Positions 13,044-24,567 of a stretch of DNA of 64,000 nt are shown here, in pieces (position 1 is the stretch's first letter; each line of letters opens with the position of its first letter). The notes beneath the pieces were generated by a model. The model was given only the letters and a program-made list of their open reading frames with translations. It did not search any database and was not told where the DNA came from. Origin of the DNA: Plutella xylostella (taxonomy: Eukaryota; Arthropoda; Insecta; Lepidoptera; Plutellidae); contig NC_064001.1 of assembly GCF_932276165.1 (NCBI RefSeq), positions 3,231,501 to 3,295,500 of the forward strand, given 5' to 3'. The translations under genes were made by a program, and so were the position numbers.

Positions 13044-13240
13044 ACTAGCTGTTCCCGCGCGCTTCGCTTCGCCTTAAAAAGTTTTCCCGTGGGAATACCG
13101 GGATAAAAAGTAGCCTATGTTCTTTCCCAGGGTCTAGACCATATGTATACCAAAGTTTTGGCGTGAAAGAGTAACAGACAGACAGACAGACATACAGACA
13201 GACACAGTTACTTTCGCATTTATAATATTAGTTAGGATTA
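13044..13240 (+). mobile_element. RTE-like LINE 3' tail
   Basis: Starts CTAGCTGTTCCCGCGCGCTTC, contains AAAGTTTTCCCGTGGGAAT and AAAAAGTAGCCTATGTTCTT, passes a (CAGA)n run, and ends CGCATTTATAATATTAGTTAGG. The same unit is at 46593-46802 and, diverged, at 53790-53983. I recall this as a common 5'-truncated LINE end in lepidopteran genomes; the clade assignment is from memory. Confidence 0.65.
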
Positions 13241-13901
13241 GGATTCAAGCACACACTCAAGCTTAACATAAACCGTTATTTTCTTTCCCTCTTTTTCTTA
13301 TAGCGGTGCCTTTTGTTCCGGCTTAAATTAAAGACTGTTGATCTGAACTTTTTCTTCAGACCGCTAGTATAAGATTACACAGGGATAGTACCTAGTGGCA
13401 TTTTGCTAATGGATAACTATTAAGGTTTTTTCCTTGTCCGCCGTTCTTTCGTTTGAAGTAAAAAAGTTAACTATCCGTAGTAACTTCGTGTTTCGCAGTG
13501 TATATTTTTTTGTAAACTTTTCAATCGAAATGTTTAAATGCTTTTAAAGTTTGCATCCACATTTCTGCATCGTAAGCAATGGACTTATATCATTATACAA
13601 GTGCGTTATCTATCATACCGTTCGGTTCGAGTATGGATGTTGTGTGTGGTGTGGTTACTACATATATATTTTGTGTTTTAACAATAAAGTTATAGGTACT
13701 GTATAATCGGGACAGACCTTATGTGTAATTTCGCGGGAGTAGCTACACAAGAACAGCCGCAGAGCACCCGTATTTTTCCGTCGCTCTCCTCTCGGATTTA
13801 GACGCTTAATTCGTGATGACTAAAAGCAAAGTGCTGACGTGGCTGGTGGGGGTAGGGGGGTTGTGCATTCGTCGATCACGTTGCTCATAAAAGCCATCCC
13901 A

Positions 13902-14198
13902 GGGGGGTCACTTTATATCACGAAAAACTAAGTTTCGGAGCGGTGCTGCGCGAGCCACCACTCACGGGTCTTGGCTGTTGATATTTATAATTAGTATCTA
14001 TCTATCTATATATTTGTGTAAATATATCAGCTGTCCGACACCCATAACACAGGTTCGGCCTAGCTTGGGGTTGGACGGCCGTGTGTGAGATGTCCCCACA
14101 TATATTATATTATTATATTACTATGTTGTTGTATTAAACGTTCCGATTGCACGACAGCTCTCGTTCGTTCGTTTTTCGTCAGTATAGAGTGACCCTCC
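13902..14198. mobile_element. MITE carrying a truncated SINE (composite copy B)
   Basis: Ends GGGGGGTCACTTTATA and AGTATAGAGTGACCCTCC. Left part and right part match composite copy A, and the SINE remnant 13964-14122 sits at the same interior site but lacks the tRNA-like head. Copies A and B share TTGTATTAAACG, whereas the empty copy has TTGTATTAAGCG. Confidence 0.7.
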
Positions 14199-14723
14199 AG
14201 ACACTGGCTAGAAACGAGCTCACGCGACTGATAAAGTAGTTCTTAGAACGCTGCAATTAAAAAAGTAATTAACTCTTGAAATCGAATGTTAAACCAATTC
14301 GACCGACGAAATTTTTGGTCCTATGTAATTCATTATTAATCAGTTTTGTACTGTACTTATTTATTTATCCGTATTAATTAAAATTTATAATACCTCCATC
14401 CTCTGATAGTCTATACTTACACATTTCGTAATGGTAGTAAATATTTTCGAAAAATTGATTTCTTTAACCTTCTACTATTAGGTAATGTACAATATGCACA
14501 TCTGTCTAACTTGGACGGGAGTACAATATTAAAATACTGTACAGAAAAGGCTTAAGTGTACTTACCTCTGTTTGTGTTCTGCGCCACAGTTTAATAACTT
14601 AACCAACTTATAAACTAATAAAACTTGATTTGATTATTGGCACATGGCATGGCATTGGCTTTTTTATTTTTATTTTTTGTTAATCTCATAGAATACACCT
14701 TCAGTTACTCTCGCTCCTCCTCC

Positions 14724-14780
14724 TCCACACACACACCACACACACCACACACACACACACACACGCACACACACACACAT
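14724..14780. repeat. (CA)n microsatellite
   Basis: Imperfect CA dinucleotide repeat with CCA interruptions. Confidence 0.9.
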
Positions 14781-14984
14781 ATAGTTAAGCATGTTAAATC
14801 TTTTAGTTTTTTAGTTTTTAAATGTTATTTTATGTAATCTAAGTACCTACCTACATCATTTAAGTTTATTGAATGTAACTTACTACGTACAGTGGTCCAG
14901 GAAGAGCGGGGTCTCCTAATACAGGTATTTTTTACTTAATAGGAGTGCCCTAACAATGTTTGTTATACATAGACTAAGTTACTG

Positions 14985-15195
14985 AAAATAAATATTTTGT
15001 GTTTTTTGTATATTTTGTTTGGCTAAGCCGATTTTGATAAAATATGACTAAGAACACTCCAATCAACATTACCTATGACCCAAATAAAACGAATCGAAAA
15101 TCGGTTCACCAGTTAGGAAGTTACGCACAGAAAGATGCACAACACACAGACTCGTTAAACTTACAAATACACCCCTCTTTTTCGTCGGTTAAAAA
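14985..15195 (+). repeat. Dispersed LINE-like repeat fragment
   Basis: Contains GCCGATTTTGATAAAATATG and ATCGGTTCACCAGTTAGGAAG. The same ordered phrases occur at 56513-56690 (GACGATTTTGATAAAATATG, AATCGGTTCAGCCGTTTGG). Probably a non-LTR tail; family not assigned. Confidence 0.5.
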
Positions 15196-16931
15196 GTGAC
15201 ATCAACACTTCTCACTACAGCGGTACTCAACCTGGGTCACCAGGGATCAGCAGAGAATCAAACAGAATGACGTCACTGAACAGGTACATCGCTTGAAAAT
15301 GAATTTCAATGCAGCCACTGGTCATAGGTAAGAATATTATGTATCGAAATAGATTGGGATGATTAAATGCCTAAACTATGGAAACTTCAGAATTATAAAT
15401 TTTCATTATATTATCCCTCAAGCAAAGTAATAGACACACTATTATGTAAAGCTGCAGACAGGTAGTACTTCACACGCTAAAAATCACCAGAAAATACAAA
15501 TCCTGGAAATTTGCGATTCTTAAATGACTATCATATTATTATTATTATTATTTGATTTTGTATGTATAGTATACATAGTTCTTAATCCAGACGCGGTGAT
15601 GAAATTCGGTGTCACACGTCGTGATCCCCAGGTGATGCCTCCACGTACTTCACTATTACTCGTATTAATTAAATGCAAGCCCCAGAGTCCGTTTTACGAG
15701 TCCCACTGGAGCGAACCTCGTTTCGTTTATAATCCGCTTCCACTCATAAGCAATTACTTTGCCGAAATGACTTTCTGAGGGAGTAAAACGTGAAGGAATT
15801 AGCTAGTGTACATTTTAGTGTTCACAGGTTTGGAAGCCGCTGGTTCGGGTTTAGCTTTGTGGGCGATTAGCGGAAACGGCCCCGTTTTTATACTGCTTTT
15901 TTGTACTCTCTTTATATTAAATTGGTTGTTTTTCGGATTCCAGTTTGTTTTTCTTGTAGTGAACTTAGCAATCTTCAATTTACTAAACTGATGTTTTTTT
16001 TAGCTACCTAATGTACGTGAATTTAGATTATAATTATTTACGAAATTTCTTTATTAGAACTTTTTTTATCTTGCATTAAACGCATATTTAGATATTCATA
16101 AATAATTTGATAATAAACTTTTCCGCAACGGATCACCATCCATCATTTAATTTTGTAGAGGTATATTAGCAATCAGGAGACACTTCTATTTTTGTCAACT
16201 TGCTAAAATTTCTCCTCAATTTTCCCCTTAATTCGAGCGAGGTATTTGCTTCGGTCTGGCACAACGAAGTTTAATAGATCTAGACTGAAGCGGACGGGTT
16301 TCAGGGAATATCTCCAAAGCGAAATTAGCTATCCCAGGGAATCTTCGGCAAACCGCACTTTAAGACCTAAGTTCTCTAGAAGCACTACGTAGAGCTATTT
16401 ACATCTAGGTGGTCCCTGATACTAAGAGTACCTAAATATACGTAAGTACACCTTTTGATTTATTTTACAGTTTTACTTTTTTTTAAATTGCAGTTAATAA
16501 GTACATAACGGAAATGCAATCAATTCAAAGATACGTTTATATTTTAGTAATTTCCAAAGTCAAACACAAACAACGTATTTTTTTTTAGATTCAACCAATT
16601 CGAGAGGTTCAAGTTTTTCATCAGATTGGTGAATACCGCGCAATCCAGAAACTTGAAATCAATGCCCCCATTACGTCGACGCGTCGCAGCGACGACAACT
16701 TACTTCCCGTATGGTGGAACTCCATTACGTTTTGCATGCGAAGTTCGGACTTCTTTTTCCAACTTTACACATTTCTACGTAGGTTTGCAAAGAGTTGAAC
16801 GTATGCTTTGCAATTGAGTTCACGAATCGAATGTAAAAGCTGGAATATGCGGGCTCGTTTGCGCGCGATGTGAACGCGCCCTGGCCCACCGTTGTGCGCC
16901 GTGTGAACGCGCCCTAGCCCACCGGCACTGT

Positions 16932-17291
16932 GAGGTTACTCTCTAGATCCACTAAAGAACGAATGAGAATTGGCACACAATCGGCACGCTTAAGGGCTGA
17001 TTTTTTAATAGTCAGATAAGTGTTATCTGAGGAATAAAATTGTTGCTGTCACATCTGAATGTTTGTATTAGACAATGAGCAACAATTTTATTCTTCAGAT
17101 AACACTTATCTGGCCATTGAAAAATCAGCCCTAACACAACTAGATAGAGTCGTGGTTACCGCTGTAGTTTTGTTTTTTTGGAAGCTTCAGAGCGCTGCGC
17201 GAACCACGGCTCTATCTCGTTGTATTGAGCGTGCCGATAGCGTGATTTTTTTTAGTTCGTTCCTTCGTTGTTTTATAGAGTGACCCCCCCC
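16932..17291. mobile_element. MITE of the GGGGGTCACTC family, interrupted by another MITE
   Basis: Ends GAGGTTACTCTCTAGATC and ATAGAGTGACCCCCCC. Subterminal pieces AATCGGCACGCTTAA and TCTCGTTGTATTGAGCGTG face each other, so the whole unit folds back. It belongs with 9429-9564 and 61449-61600 and is split at 16994-17131 by a smaller element. Confidence 0.7.
16994..17131. mobile_element. Nested foldback MITE with 3-bp TAA duplication (PIF/Harbinger-like)
   Basis: About 54-bp arms with a few mismatches, starting GGGCTGATTTTT and folding over a short loop. TAA flanks both sides (16991-16993 and 17132-17134). A 3-bp TWA target duplication with GGG-starting ends is typical of PIF/Harbinger. At 138 bp it cannot encode a transposase. 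Confidence 0.75.
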
Positions 17292-18260
17292 CTGTCCGCG
17301 GGGACGCGCGAGTTGCAACATGAAATGCAACGCTTCCTCTGAGAACTTTCTTCGCGCTTTCAGACAAATCTTTTGCTACGGAAACTGAGATAAATTTGAA
17401 AATTTTTGAGTACCTAACTGTCTACAATAGTTCAGTCAAGTACCTAGGTATAGTGAAAAATACTGAAAGTATATATTTTTCACGCTAATACCTCGTTGTA
17501 AATACTACTTATAGTTACCTACATGTTGTAATTTTCGTACTCACTAGACCTGTATTCGTAAAGGTAAAATGTTACATGTAAGGTTTCGGGTGCTGAAATC
17601 ACCTTGACAACTATTTCCACCAGTAACCGAGTAATTCATAAGCACACGTATGAATTCACTGGTCTCGCAAATAGCAACACATTCATCTGGCGAGTCCGAA
17701 GCGGCGACGCGGTCACGGCTTGCTGTAACCTATCACGTTGCTTTGAATGATCGTGTCCAAATTGCGTGTCTAAAATCCAATTTTCACGGTACTCCTCGTT
17801 ATTCGGAGCGAGTGACACGCTCCCGGCTGCAAATGAATCCGTTTGATTGCTTACATGCATGATCCCTGACGGCCTTAGCAAGGCTTTTAGTGTCGCGTCG
17901 CATATTACAAACGCCGGCGTGAGCCCGGCTGATGCAGTAATTATCACCCAATACTGCCTTTGTCCGGCGCCAAAGCCTCCACATACCTACCTGCAACATG
18001 CTGAAAAATCATCCGCACTTTCTGACTTTACACCGATAACAGCATAGACAAAAGGTGCTATCCCATTTTTGCAGTTAACAAAATGTAACGGCCAAATAAC
18101 ACGGGCCGCGGAGTGATTTAGAAACATTCGCGGAACAAACAAAAGCGTTCGCCCGCCGACCACAAAAGCGCGCGCGCCGGCCGAGCATAAATAACGCTAA
18201 CTATCCTCTCGAACACTCGCCACAGACACACTATTAGCACAGTGTGTATTTAGACCAATA
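17292..18260. other. CpG-richer non-repetitive stretch
   Basis: From about 17640 the sequence is richer in CpG than its surroundings, and several frames stay open on both strands (17636-17947 minus, 17650-17862 plus). None has a recognisable domain. The stretch ends in a GC-rich run (GCGCGCGCGCCGGCC) just before a TATA-like motif. It may be a promoter region or a GC-rich relic. Confidence 0.35.
18186..18193 (+). promoter_or_regulatory. TATA-like motif, possible promoter
   Basis: CATAAATA directly downstream of a GC-rich, CpG-rich segment and 87 bases upstream of an ATG-started small frame. No initiator consensus is clear, so this is suggestive only. Confidence 0.25.
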
Positions 18261-18279
18261 AAACTGTAGTAGCCGAGAG

Positions 18280-18450
18280 ATGGGTGCCACACACTCACAC
18301 AAACACACACACAGCCACAACATCACACCGCCAACGCCTCATCAAACAGCCGCTACGCTGTGGTCAGTCACACCATTTGTGTACATCGCGGTTTCTACAC
18401 TCACCGTCACTATTGGATCTTCTTCTGTACTCTTTCACACTGCATATTAG
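18280..18450 (+). CDS. Possible 56-residue small ORF with one hydrophobic segment
   Basis: ATG at 18280 (G at -3 and +4) to TAG 18448-18450. Residues 1-13 are His/Thr/Ser-rich because they lie in a CA-rich tract; residues about 33-52 are hydrophobic, starting FVYIAVSTLTV, and could span a membrane. I do not recognise the product. Support is positional: a CpG-rich stretch and a TATA-like motif lie upstream. The repetitive start and short length make a chance frame quite possible. Confidence 0.2.
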   Translation: MGATHSHKHTHSHNITPPTPHQTAATLWSVTPFVYIAVSTLTVTIGSSSVLFHTAY

Positions 18451-19276
18451 TCATCCCTTCCCCAGGGTTCACTACTTAACCCTAACACCCGATACAAATG
18501 GTACTCCAACCTTTTCCTTTTAAATTACACAAATTTCAGCCCATTTCTGCCCAATGATATAATATGCTTCTAAAACTTTAAATTGAAACGAAATTAGGTA
18601 TAGGAAACAAAGCTCATTGTATCTACCTGGACCAAATTTAAGCAGATATTTATACAGAGAGTACGGGGTTCCCTTCCCGTCCAGCAGAGACCAATGAAGC
18701 ATTAGTGCAACCGCAGTAATTCCCTGTCCTCAGATCTACGACATCATCCGTTTGAAGTCCCGATAGGTGGCTTCGTCGGCTAAATTCCCTGAAATTAATA
18801 ATCACATTCCCCAGTTAATTAAGTCGGTAGTCGTTGAGTGATAGTACCCAGTGAGTCTAAGCGCTGCCACTGTCGAGATATCTTTACGAATTAATGGAAT
18901 CTGTGAATTAGGAATGGCTTGTGACGAGTGAGTTAGATTTGCGAGTGGCTCGGAGACTATCATTTTGGGGAGTTCAGAAGTCCCCGGGTGCGAATATTCA
19001 GAATGGGTTTCAATTGGTTGCTGATTAGGCAATTAGAAATCGCTCTATTAAGAATTATGGTCATAGTAGATAAGTATTTCAATTAGAGATTGTGTAAGTA
19101 TTGACTTCTGGAATTTTATCTGCTAGAACTGATGCAGGTAATTAATAATAATATAGATAAGCAGAGGCCGCGGCGAGTATAGACGCATTCCGCGCATTTG
19201 TCAAAACGTAGAATGTAAAATTCATGGGTGATTTTTCACACAGCCGAGTGCGTGGCGTGCTTAGATTAATAACACA
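18451..19276. other. Intergenic stretch, nothing identified
   Basis: No coding frame or recognisable repeat. Confidence 0.4.
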
Positions 19277-19473
19277 CGAACAAGATAGTGTGTCACATGC
19301 AAAAAAAATACCAAAAATCTGTCCGCATTTTGTTTACTGTTAAACAGTCAGTTCAACCTAATGACAACCAATGAATAAAGTCACAAATCTTCTAGCTTCT
19401 AGTGGTAGAAGCGGGGTGTTGTTTGTCGAGCATTGTTGTTTCTTTAGCACTGACACTCCATCTACTCCGTATT
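19277..19473. repeat. MITE of the GCACTGACACTCC family
   Basis: Left end CGAACAAGATAGTGTGTCAC, right end GCACTGACACTCCATCTACT, which are rough inverted complements. The interior has TTCAACCTAATGACA and AGTGGTAGAAGCG, shared with 7420-7580. Confidence 0.6.
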
Positions 19474-21205
19474 AAAATATCGTTGGTGGCGTGCGAGGTA
19501 CTGGCGAGATGTAAAATGGTCGCGCTGGCTCCGGCGGCTCACTAAAAATACAATAAAGCACATGTCCACAGCCGAATGTGGTTGCGACCTGCGCGCCCAC
19601 TGAATTTAAAATAACCTGTCCATTTTACCGACTGAATCCGTGTTCTTCTCGATATTACTTTCGGTGTTCGGCTTTTATTGAAAAAAATACAGTGATAGCG
19701 CATTGTTGGCGTTGGATTTGTTGGTTGGTTTTTTGGTTGTATTTCTGTTTAGCGTGTAAATGATATTGATGTATAGAAACCTCTCAGAGTGACAATGCAT
19801 GTAGTGACATTTGAGAGGGGTCAGGTTTCTTTGCCCCAGACTGTACATATCTTCAAATTCAAAAAGGTATATTTAAATCTATTTTTATTTGTACGCTTGG
19901 GAGAAGCTTATATTAGATTAAGGGCTAATAGTAATGACCCAACAGCACCCTCTGGATATCGGATGATTTCTAAACACCTAATAAATATTCGTTTCAAGCA
20001 AGAAATAAAGTAGTACAAATAATAAAAGAACACAAAGGAGAATGGCCATTTCTCTATGGCGCCATGACCCAGAGCGGCCATTGATGAAACATACACTGAT
20101 GTGTAGTCCGTGACTACAGCATATACTGGTATTAATTTTATTATTATGAGACATGGGAGAACGAAGATATAGGTGCTGAAACATCAAGTCTTTCTACTGT
20201 ACTAGATGTTACCCTCGAGCTAAAAATTTATTTTAAAAGTGTTTCCGTGGGAATTCCTGGTTAAAAAGTATTTTATGTTACTTCGGGATAACGGGAACTT
20301 GAATAGAATGAAATAATTTTTGAAATTGGTCTCTTTATAAAAATAGGTTTCTGAGTGTGAAATGTGCAAAAATAATTATGATATTATTTGCATAAATAAA
20401 ATCATGTAATACATTTTGTGATGCGCTATGAATTGGGAATCCCATGATTTAGATTATAAAACTTATTTGTGCGTGCAAAATCTTATTTAACGAAAAAAAT
20501 ATATTTAATTAATTTACTTTTGAACCCTAATATCTCAAGAACCCCATGGTTTAGATTTTTTTAAATATTTTTCCCTGATAATAGACATTTTTATCAATAA
20601 CTTAAAATAGGTTTGGTGAGTGGCTGCTAACTTATGCAAAGCGGGTCAGGTTTCGCCATTCTTCTTTATAAATGTAAATCTGAACCACAATCTCAAAGGC
20701 CCGCCGAGGGATATCGCAAAACGTAAAAATAATTTAAGCAGCCGTTTCAGCATCTTATCTGACTATCACCATTGTAATAACCTCAATATTCGCCCGGAGC
20801 CCCCAATTTGCTTAACCAACGGCAAATAATAATGTGATCAGGCAGCTGCCTTAAATAAATTGTAATAAAATCGTCAATTTCGTATGCGGCGCTCGTCCGC
20901 AGAATAAAACAAGCGCGCGACTAGTCGAAGGCACAGCTGAGATTCAAAATGCTAGAGGATTTTTATTAAATTCTCTATTCGAGAGAAAGCCGTAGAATTT
21001 GAATGTTACTGGATTGCTGGCAACTACCGCCGCACCTACTCGCCTAAGGATTCATATTGCTATTAATAAAATATCTTCAGCACAGTGCCAAGCGGGTCGT
21101 TGCGAGTATTATGAACATTTAAATAGGTAAACTAATAGGTAACTATAAATATGTGAGTAGGCCGTCACTAATAATAATAACTAACGCAAAAAAAACATTG
21201 TGACG
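19474..21205. other. Intergenic stretch, possible non-coding regulatory patch
   Basis: A decayed RTE-like tail (GTGGGAATTCCTGGTTAAAAAG) lies near 20249-20270. Positions about 20630-20960 look unlike the local repeats and hold E-box cores (GGCAGCTGCC near 20840; CACAGCTGAG near 20931). No gene seen. Confidence 0.35.
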
Positions 21206-21710
21206 CTAAGACCTGGTTTCTCATGATTCTGTTAGTTACAGTCTCAATAACGGATTTGCTGACGACGCGTTTAAGGATTATTACCCTTGTTAACTGGATG
21301 AGTCCCACGAAGAAAATCTAACAGACCATTCATAAATCCAGCATTATGTGCATCATTCACTCCTTTCCCTCACACTTCACTCAATATTCTGTCATATTCA
21401 TTGAAATTTGTTGTCTATGTCTCTGTGATTTCAAACAACCTCAAACAACCAAACTTTTTGGTTTTGAGGTTGCCATGGTTACTATTTCTACCGAGGTTGT
21501 TTTTTGACATCCGTCATTGAAAATAATATTATTACGCCATGCCCTTTGAAAAACAATACAACGAACAAGATGGAGTGTCAGTGCAAAAGAAACTTCTCGG
21601 GAAATAACATATCAATTTCTAAGTAAGGTCTTATTTTAAAATATTTTGTTAGAAGATTTCTCACTTAATTCAATAGTTCTCATTAAGTCATTAGGTTTAA
21701 CTTCTTGAAT

Positions 21711-21783
21711 CTACCTCTGTGGTCTAGTGGTAGAAGCTCAGCTTCATCACCCAGGGATCCCGGGTTCGATTTCCAGGTAGGGC
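21711..21783 (+). mobile_element. tRNA-like SINE head in left arm of the palindrome
   Basis: GTGGTCTAGTGG resembles an A box and GGTTCGATTTC a B box. Its mirror image is at 22655-22727 on the other strand. Confidence 0.6.
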
Positions 21784-22654
21784 CATCAATTTGTGTTTCT
21801 ATATTGCGGTTCCAAGTTAGGTTAGGACATTAAATTTAAACTTTTATCTCGGTTTGACATTATATAAAACCCAGACAGTATTTCGCTTAATTTTTTATGT
21901 CACACAACATCTAGTTCGTATATTGTTTATCAAAGGCTCTGTTCATTTTTCCATCTTGAATCTTGACAGAATGAGTGACAAGTAAACAACCCGTTGCCTG
22001 GTTACCGGTCTTAACCAAGTCTTAGCGGAACCCCACAGCAGCAATCAAGTTTATCACCCGATCAAGGGAGTTAACCCCGTGATTTAGCATGGTGGGACAC
22101 TCACTAACCTTAACGGTCCAAAATGTAACCAAACCGAGGTATTTTTAACCTAACCGAATGGTGTGAAATTAGGCCTAAACGGTGTAGCGCTAAATAGGTT
22201 AACTTGTCTGTTTATGTACCTACCTAGATATTGGTATGGTTTCCTATATTTCAGAGGGCTTAGGCCTAATTTCACACCATTCGGTTAGGTTAAAAATACC
22301 TCGGTTTGGTTACATTTTGGACCGTTAAGGTTAGTGAGTGTCCCACCATGCTAAATCACGGGGTATACTCCCTTGATCGGGTGATAAACTTGATTGCTGC
22401 TGTGGGGTTCCGCTAAGACTTGGTTAAGACCGGTAACCAGGCAACGGGTTGTTTACTTGTCACTCATTCTGTCAAGATTCAAGATGGAAAAATGAACAGA
22501 GCCTTTGATAAACAATATACGAACTAGATGTTGTGTGACATAAAAAATTAAGCGAAATACTGTCTGGGTTTTATATAATGTCAAACCGAGATAAAAGTTT
22601 AAATTTAATGTCCTAACCTAACTTGGAACCGCAATATAGAAACACAAATTGATG

Positions 22655-22727
22655 GCCCTACCTGGAAATCGAACCCGGGATACCTGGGTGATGAAGCTGA
22701 GCTTCTACCACTAGACCACAGAGGTAG
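22655..22727 (-). mobile_element. tRNA-like SINE head in right arm of the palindrome
   Basis: Inverted copy of 21711-21783 with one visible substitution. The insertion must predate, or have been copied together with, the palindrome arms. Confidence 0.6.
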
Positions 22728-23232
22728 ATTCAAGAAGTTAAACCTAATGACTTAATGACAACTATTGAATTAAGTGAGAAATCTTCTAACAAAATATTTT
22801 AAAATAAGACCTTACTTAGAAATTGATATGTTATTTCCCGAGAAGTTTCTTTTGCACTGACACTCCATCTTGTTCGTTGTATTGTTTTTCAAAGGGCATG
22901 GCGTAATAATATTATTTTCAATGACGGATGTCAAAAAACAACCTCGGTAGAAATAGTAACCATGGCAACCTCAAAACCAAAAAGTTTGGTTGTTTGAGGT
23001 TGTTTGAAATCACAGAGACATAGACAACAAATTTCAATGAATATGACAGAATATTGAGTGAAGTGTGAGGGAAAGGAGTGAATGATGCACATAATGCTGG
23101 ATTTATGAATGGTCTGTTAGATTTTCTTCGTGGGACTCATCCAGTTAACAAGGGTAATAATCCTTAAACGCGTCGTCAGCAAATCCGTTATTGAGACTGT
23201 AACTAACAGAATCATGAGAAACCAGGTCTTAG

Positions 23233-24148
23233 TTGCCCAAATAGAGACTCAACCGAAATTTGATATAATCAAAGAAGTCAAATCCATCATTATTATTGTA
23301 TGGATCCGGCGTCCCCCCACCTCCCACCTGCGCCCGGCTCACGTACAAATAACCATGTAAATCTGACAAATAGCATCACATTCATATTAGAGCGGAGTTT
23401 TCTAAAGCCGTACAGCCAAAAAATAAATGTAAAAGAAACTCCTTTCAGGCCGCGGCCTTTATTCGTCGAAATTTGCGGCTTCCCCGAATGTGTATACGGA
23501 TTATTTCTGACGGTTATTAATCGTCCTGTGTGTAGCCAAGATGTCTGCCAAATTAATGCTTGTTGGTGTCGGTGGAAATTAGTTGCTTTTACTCAAAAAA
23601 TGCTTGAGTGGTTTTTGCTTGGCAAATTGTCTTATACTTATAAACGTGGCTTTATGGTAAACATTCAAGGAGCTTCTTACAATTAATTCTCCCTTTTATT
23701 AAATGGCTGTATACTGTAAAGGTTTTCATAAATAAATATAGTAAAGTTTTTTTTATTTCTCTAAAATCTCTAGATAAAACACTAACAATAAGACTAATTT
23801 ATAAAACAGATATAAAACTGTGAATATTCCGTATAAATTTCGCACTAAGCTAATCTTTACAACTTACGTAAGAATAAAAAACCTGCATTAAAACTAAAGC
23901 TATCATACAACTTATGTTATAATATATTCACTTCCAACATCAACTACCATCGTCATCTCACCGCCCGGTCCGAATGATCGTAAAATTTACTATCCATCTA
24001 GCTACTAGTGCCTTTATACCTACTTAGCATTAATGTGTTTACCGTTTTACGATGCAGTCTGCAGGGTTCTTTAGAGCTCATAGTTTTGTTCGTCAATTAA
24101 ACTCGTGCTACACGTAGAATAATAATAAATGAAGTGACCGAGGAGTAT
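23233..24148. other. Intergenic stretch, no gene seen
   Basis: A 128-codon frame at 23300-23686 has no recognisable motif and mixes GC-rich and AT-rich parts. I treat it as chance. Confidence 0.4.
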
Positions 24149-24365
24149 ACAGGGTGTTGCAAAAACGGTATACTAAGCCGAAACCTTAATGTGCAGCATG
24201 GTATATCTAAGCCCGAAACTGAAATCAGAATTTCACGTGACTTTTACTATGGAGAATGTTTTTTTTAATCGCGAATTTTGAAATTCTGATTTCTGTTTCG
24301 GGCTTAGATATACCATGCTGCACATTAAGGTTTCGGCTTAGTATACCCTTTTTGCAACATTCTGT
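24149..24365. repeat. Complete palindromic MITE, CAGGGTGTTGCAAAAA family
   Basis: 85-bp arms 24149-24233 and 24281-24365 with few mismatches, enclosing a short loop. The terminal phrase CAGGGTGTTGCAAAAA recurs in decayed form near 32149-32163 and 51173-51187. A half copy is at 6322-6472. Confidence 0.8.
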
Positions 24366-24567
24366 ATAGGTATCAAAATTATTCAGTACCTATTGTAAAA
24401 CTAGACAGTGAAGTCTGAACGTATAGCTGAACACAAAAGAGTAGAGATTAATGTTTTTGGAACTAAACAGATTTAAACCTGGCAATAAAAAAAAACTTGA
24501 GATTTGTGGTCTGTTTCTATGGTTTGAATGTCAAACTCGCCCTGTTCCTGTATAAACAAATCGAATT

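Larger units (their letters stand above)
14199..16931. other. Intergenic stretch with small repeats
   Basis: Contains a (CA)n microsatellite at about 14724-14780, a dispersed repeat at 14985-15195, a (TTA)n run at about 15534-15553 and a CpG-rich patch at 16660-16930 with an imperfect tandem phrase GTGTGAACGCGCCCTAGCCC. No supported gene; the 61-codon hydrophobic frame at 15806-15991 lacks coding evidence. Confidence 0.45.
21206..23232. mobile_element. 2.03-kb near-perfect palindrome (foldback element), 973-bp arms
   Basis: Left arm 21206-22178 and right arm 22260-23232 are inverted complements with an 81-bp spacer, 22179-22259. Paired coordinates sum to 44438 at both ends of the arms, so there is no net length difference. 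I found only a handful of mismatches by eye, for example one near 21756 and two near 22070. Each arm contains a tRNA-derived SINE head and pieces of the GCACTGACACTCC MITE. The outer ends (AAGACCTGGTTTCTCAT) resemble the MITE at 59359-59506, suggesting a DNA-transposon foldback element. No coding frame is convincing. Confidence 0.9.

Noticed and set aside
17636..17947. 103-codon minus frame overlapping other open frames
   Set aside because: Several frames on both strands are open because the segment is GC-richer. No family resemblance.
23300..23686. 128-codon + strand frame
   Set aside because: No domain, mixed composition and no splice support; probably chance.
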